Assembly: GCA_001780385.1 (NCBI GenBank)
Contig: MFGW01000232.1
Coordinates: 133,305 to 139,682 of the forward strand
DNA: 6,378 bases
From: Candidatus Fischerbacteria bacterium RBG_13_37_8
GTDB taxonomy: Bacteria > Acidobacteriota > HRBIN11 > MFGW01
Reading direction: 5' to 3'
A program made the translations under genes and the position numbers. The notes beneath the pieces were generated by a model that had not been told where the DNA came from, ran no database searches, and was given only the letters and a program-made list of their open reading frames with translations. Shown piece after piece: positions 4,835 to 6,378 of this stretch. Every line of letters begins with the position of its first letter. The stretch's first letter is position 1.

Positions 4835-6378
4835 ATGAGAATTGAAGAAAAAGAAAGCAAGATAATTTTAATTATTCTCGGATTATTCTTGTGCATTACA
4901 GTTTTAACTTTGCGCCTGCCTCATTTAAAGTACAGGGGTTTTCTCAGTGACGAAGCAACATATTTAGCCATTGCACAGAGTTTAGTTTATGATCATGATA
5001 TTTACTATGAGCAAAAAGATTTGATAAGGATTGTAGAAAAATACTCGAGCGGGCCGCAGGGAATTTTTTTAAAAAGGAGTCCTGCAAGCGATAAGCTATC
5101 TTATGCAAAGTCGATTATATATCCTCTCGCTGCAACGCCTTTTTATGCAATATTGGAAGAAAGAGGATTGCTGCTATTTAATATAGCATATGCTTTTATT
5201 ACCCTTTATTTTGGAATAATATGGTGTTCAAAATTATTGCGTAATACTGCTTTAGCGACCATAGTAACTTTAGTTTTCTTTTTCTGTACGGTGTGCACGT
5301 CCTATTTATTTTGGATGACGCCAGAAATTTTCAATTTTTCAAGTATTTTTCTTGGTTTTATTATATGGTCATATAAATACATTGATGAGGGGGGCTTGAA
5401 AGAAAACAACAGCACTGTGCAAAGATTTATGCTGAGTAACTATAGTAATTATGTTGCAGCATTGCTTTTTGCATTAGCTACCTGTTCAAAGCCTCCGAAT
5501 GCTATTTTAACCATTCCTTTAGGTATCATGCTTCTTAAAGATAAAAAGTGGAAAGAAGTATTTCTCTCAGCGATAGCATTTCTGCTTGTTGTGGTTATAT
5601 TTTTTAGTTGCTATTATGTACTGACAGGAGATTGGAATTTCATGGGAGGGGAGAGAAAAACTTTTTATGGACAGATGCCATTAGATAATCCTTCTGTTAC
5701 TTTTGATAATTCAGGTGTATCTCATTCAGCAAAGAATTATTGGGAGGAATATGAGATAAATGCCAATATATTTTCACACAATTTATTCTATTTTTTCTTG
5801 GGAAGGTTTTCCGGTATTTTTCTTTATTTTCCATGTACGTTGATTCTATTGTTTTCTTTTTGCTGGAACAAGAAATCTTTGATTTCATTAATTGCATTTA
5901 TCATGATAGCTGTTGAAATATTGGGATATATAATATTGATTCCTCATAATTATTTTGGAGGTGGGGGCACGCTGGGCAATCGCTATTTTATGAACATATA
6001 TCCTTTATTCTTTCTATTGATAGTACCTGCTATTTCATTCAGGAAAGTACTTGTCACGGTGCTTTATTCTGCATTTTTTATAGGGCAGATGCTGATCAAT
6101 GTGTTCTATTTCTCTTTTTATCCCTTTGCGCATTCGAAATATTTTCCTTATACTTTATTTCCTCCGGAAATGACAATGGTGGAAAATTTACCAACGAATG
6201 TTAATCCGCATGCGTTTCGCATTCCTTTCGGCAATCCACCGGACTATTATATTTATTTCCTTAATGATAATTTTTATGTACCAGAAAATGGTGGATTCTG
6301 GGTGCCGGGAGAGAAAGAATCAGAAATTATTATTGAAACTCATCGACAGCATAAAAAAATCATATTTCAATTGGAAAA
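4835..6378 (+). CDS. Polytopic membrane protein resembling GT-C / family 39 glycosyltransferases, C-terminus cut off by window edge
   Basis: The frame is open for 514 codons to the window edge. Residues 9-28 form a first membrane segment, followed by an extracytoplasmic loop with LSDEATYLAIAQSL (37-50). The acidic pair Asp39-Glu40 sits where GT-C enzymes of the ArnT/PMT type carry their catalytic acidic residue. Further hydrophobic segments lie near 93-108, 111-131, 138-160, 166-181, 206-231, 241-263, 315-342, 347-370, 386-401 and 404-427. After about 430 the protein becomes soluble and is rich in Pro, Tyr and Asn, apparently an extracytoplasmic domain ending in a beta-like stretch (GGFWVPGEKESEIII, 486-500). 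The motifs SGPQGIFLKR (72-81) and GNRYFMNIYP (381-390) recall, from memory, an unnamed family of GT39-like proteins seen in Acidobacteria and similar lineages. Inferred role: transfer of a sugar from a lipid carrier at the cell envelope; donor and acceptor are unknown. The ATG follows the selB TAA with no gap, with a weak site (AGAGTGA) before it, suggesting translational coupling. Confidence 0.7.
   Translation, partial: MRIEEKESKIILIILGLFLCITVLTLRLPHLKYRGFLSDEATYLAIAQSLVYDHDIYYEQKDLIRIVEKYSSGPQGIFLKRSPASDKLSYAKSIIYPLAATPFYAILEERGLLLFNIAYAFITLYFGIIWCSKLLRNTALATIVTLVFFFCTVCTSYLFWMTPEIFNFSSIFLGFIIWSYKYIDEGGLKENNSTVQRFMLSNYSNYVAALLFALATCSKPPNAILTIPLGIMLLKDKKWKEVFLSAIAFLLVVVIFFSCYYVLTGDWNFMGGERKTFYGQMPLDNPSVTFDNSGVSHSAKNYWEEYEINANIFSHNLFYFFLGRFSGIFLYFPCTLILLFSFCWNKKSLISLIAFIMIAVEILGYIILIPHNYFGGGGTLGNRYFMNIYPLFFLLIVPAISFRKVLVTVLYSAFFIGQMLINVFYFSFYPFAHSKYFPYTLFPPEMTMVENLPTNVNPHAFRIPFGNPPDYYIYFLNDNFYVPENGGFWVPGEKESEIIIETHRQHKKIIFQLE

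Noticed and set aside
5697..5897. Minus-strand open frame of 66 codons
   Set aside because: It is a shadow within the AT-rich membrane protein gene, which has an uninterrupted frame with regular hydrophobic segments.

Overview
The window reads as a stretch of an AT-rich bacterial chromosome carrying four protein genes: two complete, two cut by the window edges. No mobile element, CRISPR array, rRNA or tRNA is visible. The SelB is of bacterial type (long C-terminal winged-helix part), so the organism is a bacterium that uses selenocysteine. Nothing fixes the phylum. The AT richness, the small palindromes between genes and the style of the membrane protein would suit an uncultured, probably anaerobic, environmental lineage, but that is inference.

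Layout. Positions 1-1572 (minus strand) hold the first 524 residues of a bifunctional homocysteine S-methyltransferase / 5,10-methylenetetrahydrofolate reductase; its C-terminus lies beyond the left edge. Positions 1573-1690 hold its promoter and the terminator of the next gene. Positions 1691-2665 (minus) encode a complete PLP enzyme best read as a cystathionine beta-synthase core without regulatory domains. Positions 2666-2941 form a divergent intergenic region with two small hairpins, a short tandem repeat and a good promoter for selB. Positions 2942-4834 (plus) encode SelB. From 4835 (plus), directly after the selB stop codon, a polytopic membrane protein resembling GT-C / family 39 glycosyltransferases runs off the right edge.

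How they fit. The two minus-strand genes act at the homocysteine branch point: one methylates homocysteine to methionine and makes 5-methyltetrahydrofolate, the other condenses homocysteine with serine to start transsulfuration. They point the same way but are separated by a terminator and a new promoter, so they look separately transcribed. SelB delivers Sec-tRNA to recoded UGA codons and is probably co-transcribed with the membrane protein, although no functional link between those two is evident.

I found no clearly new system. The items most worth a second look are the GT-C-like protein coupled to selB, the near-leaderless start of the methyltransferase gene, and the paired hairpins between the divergent genes.
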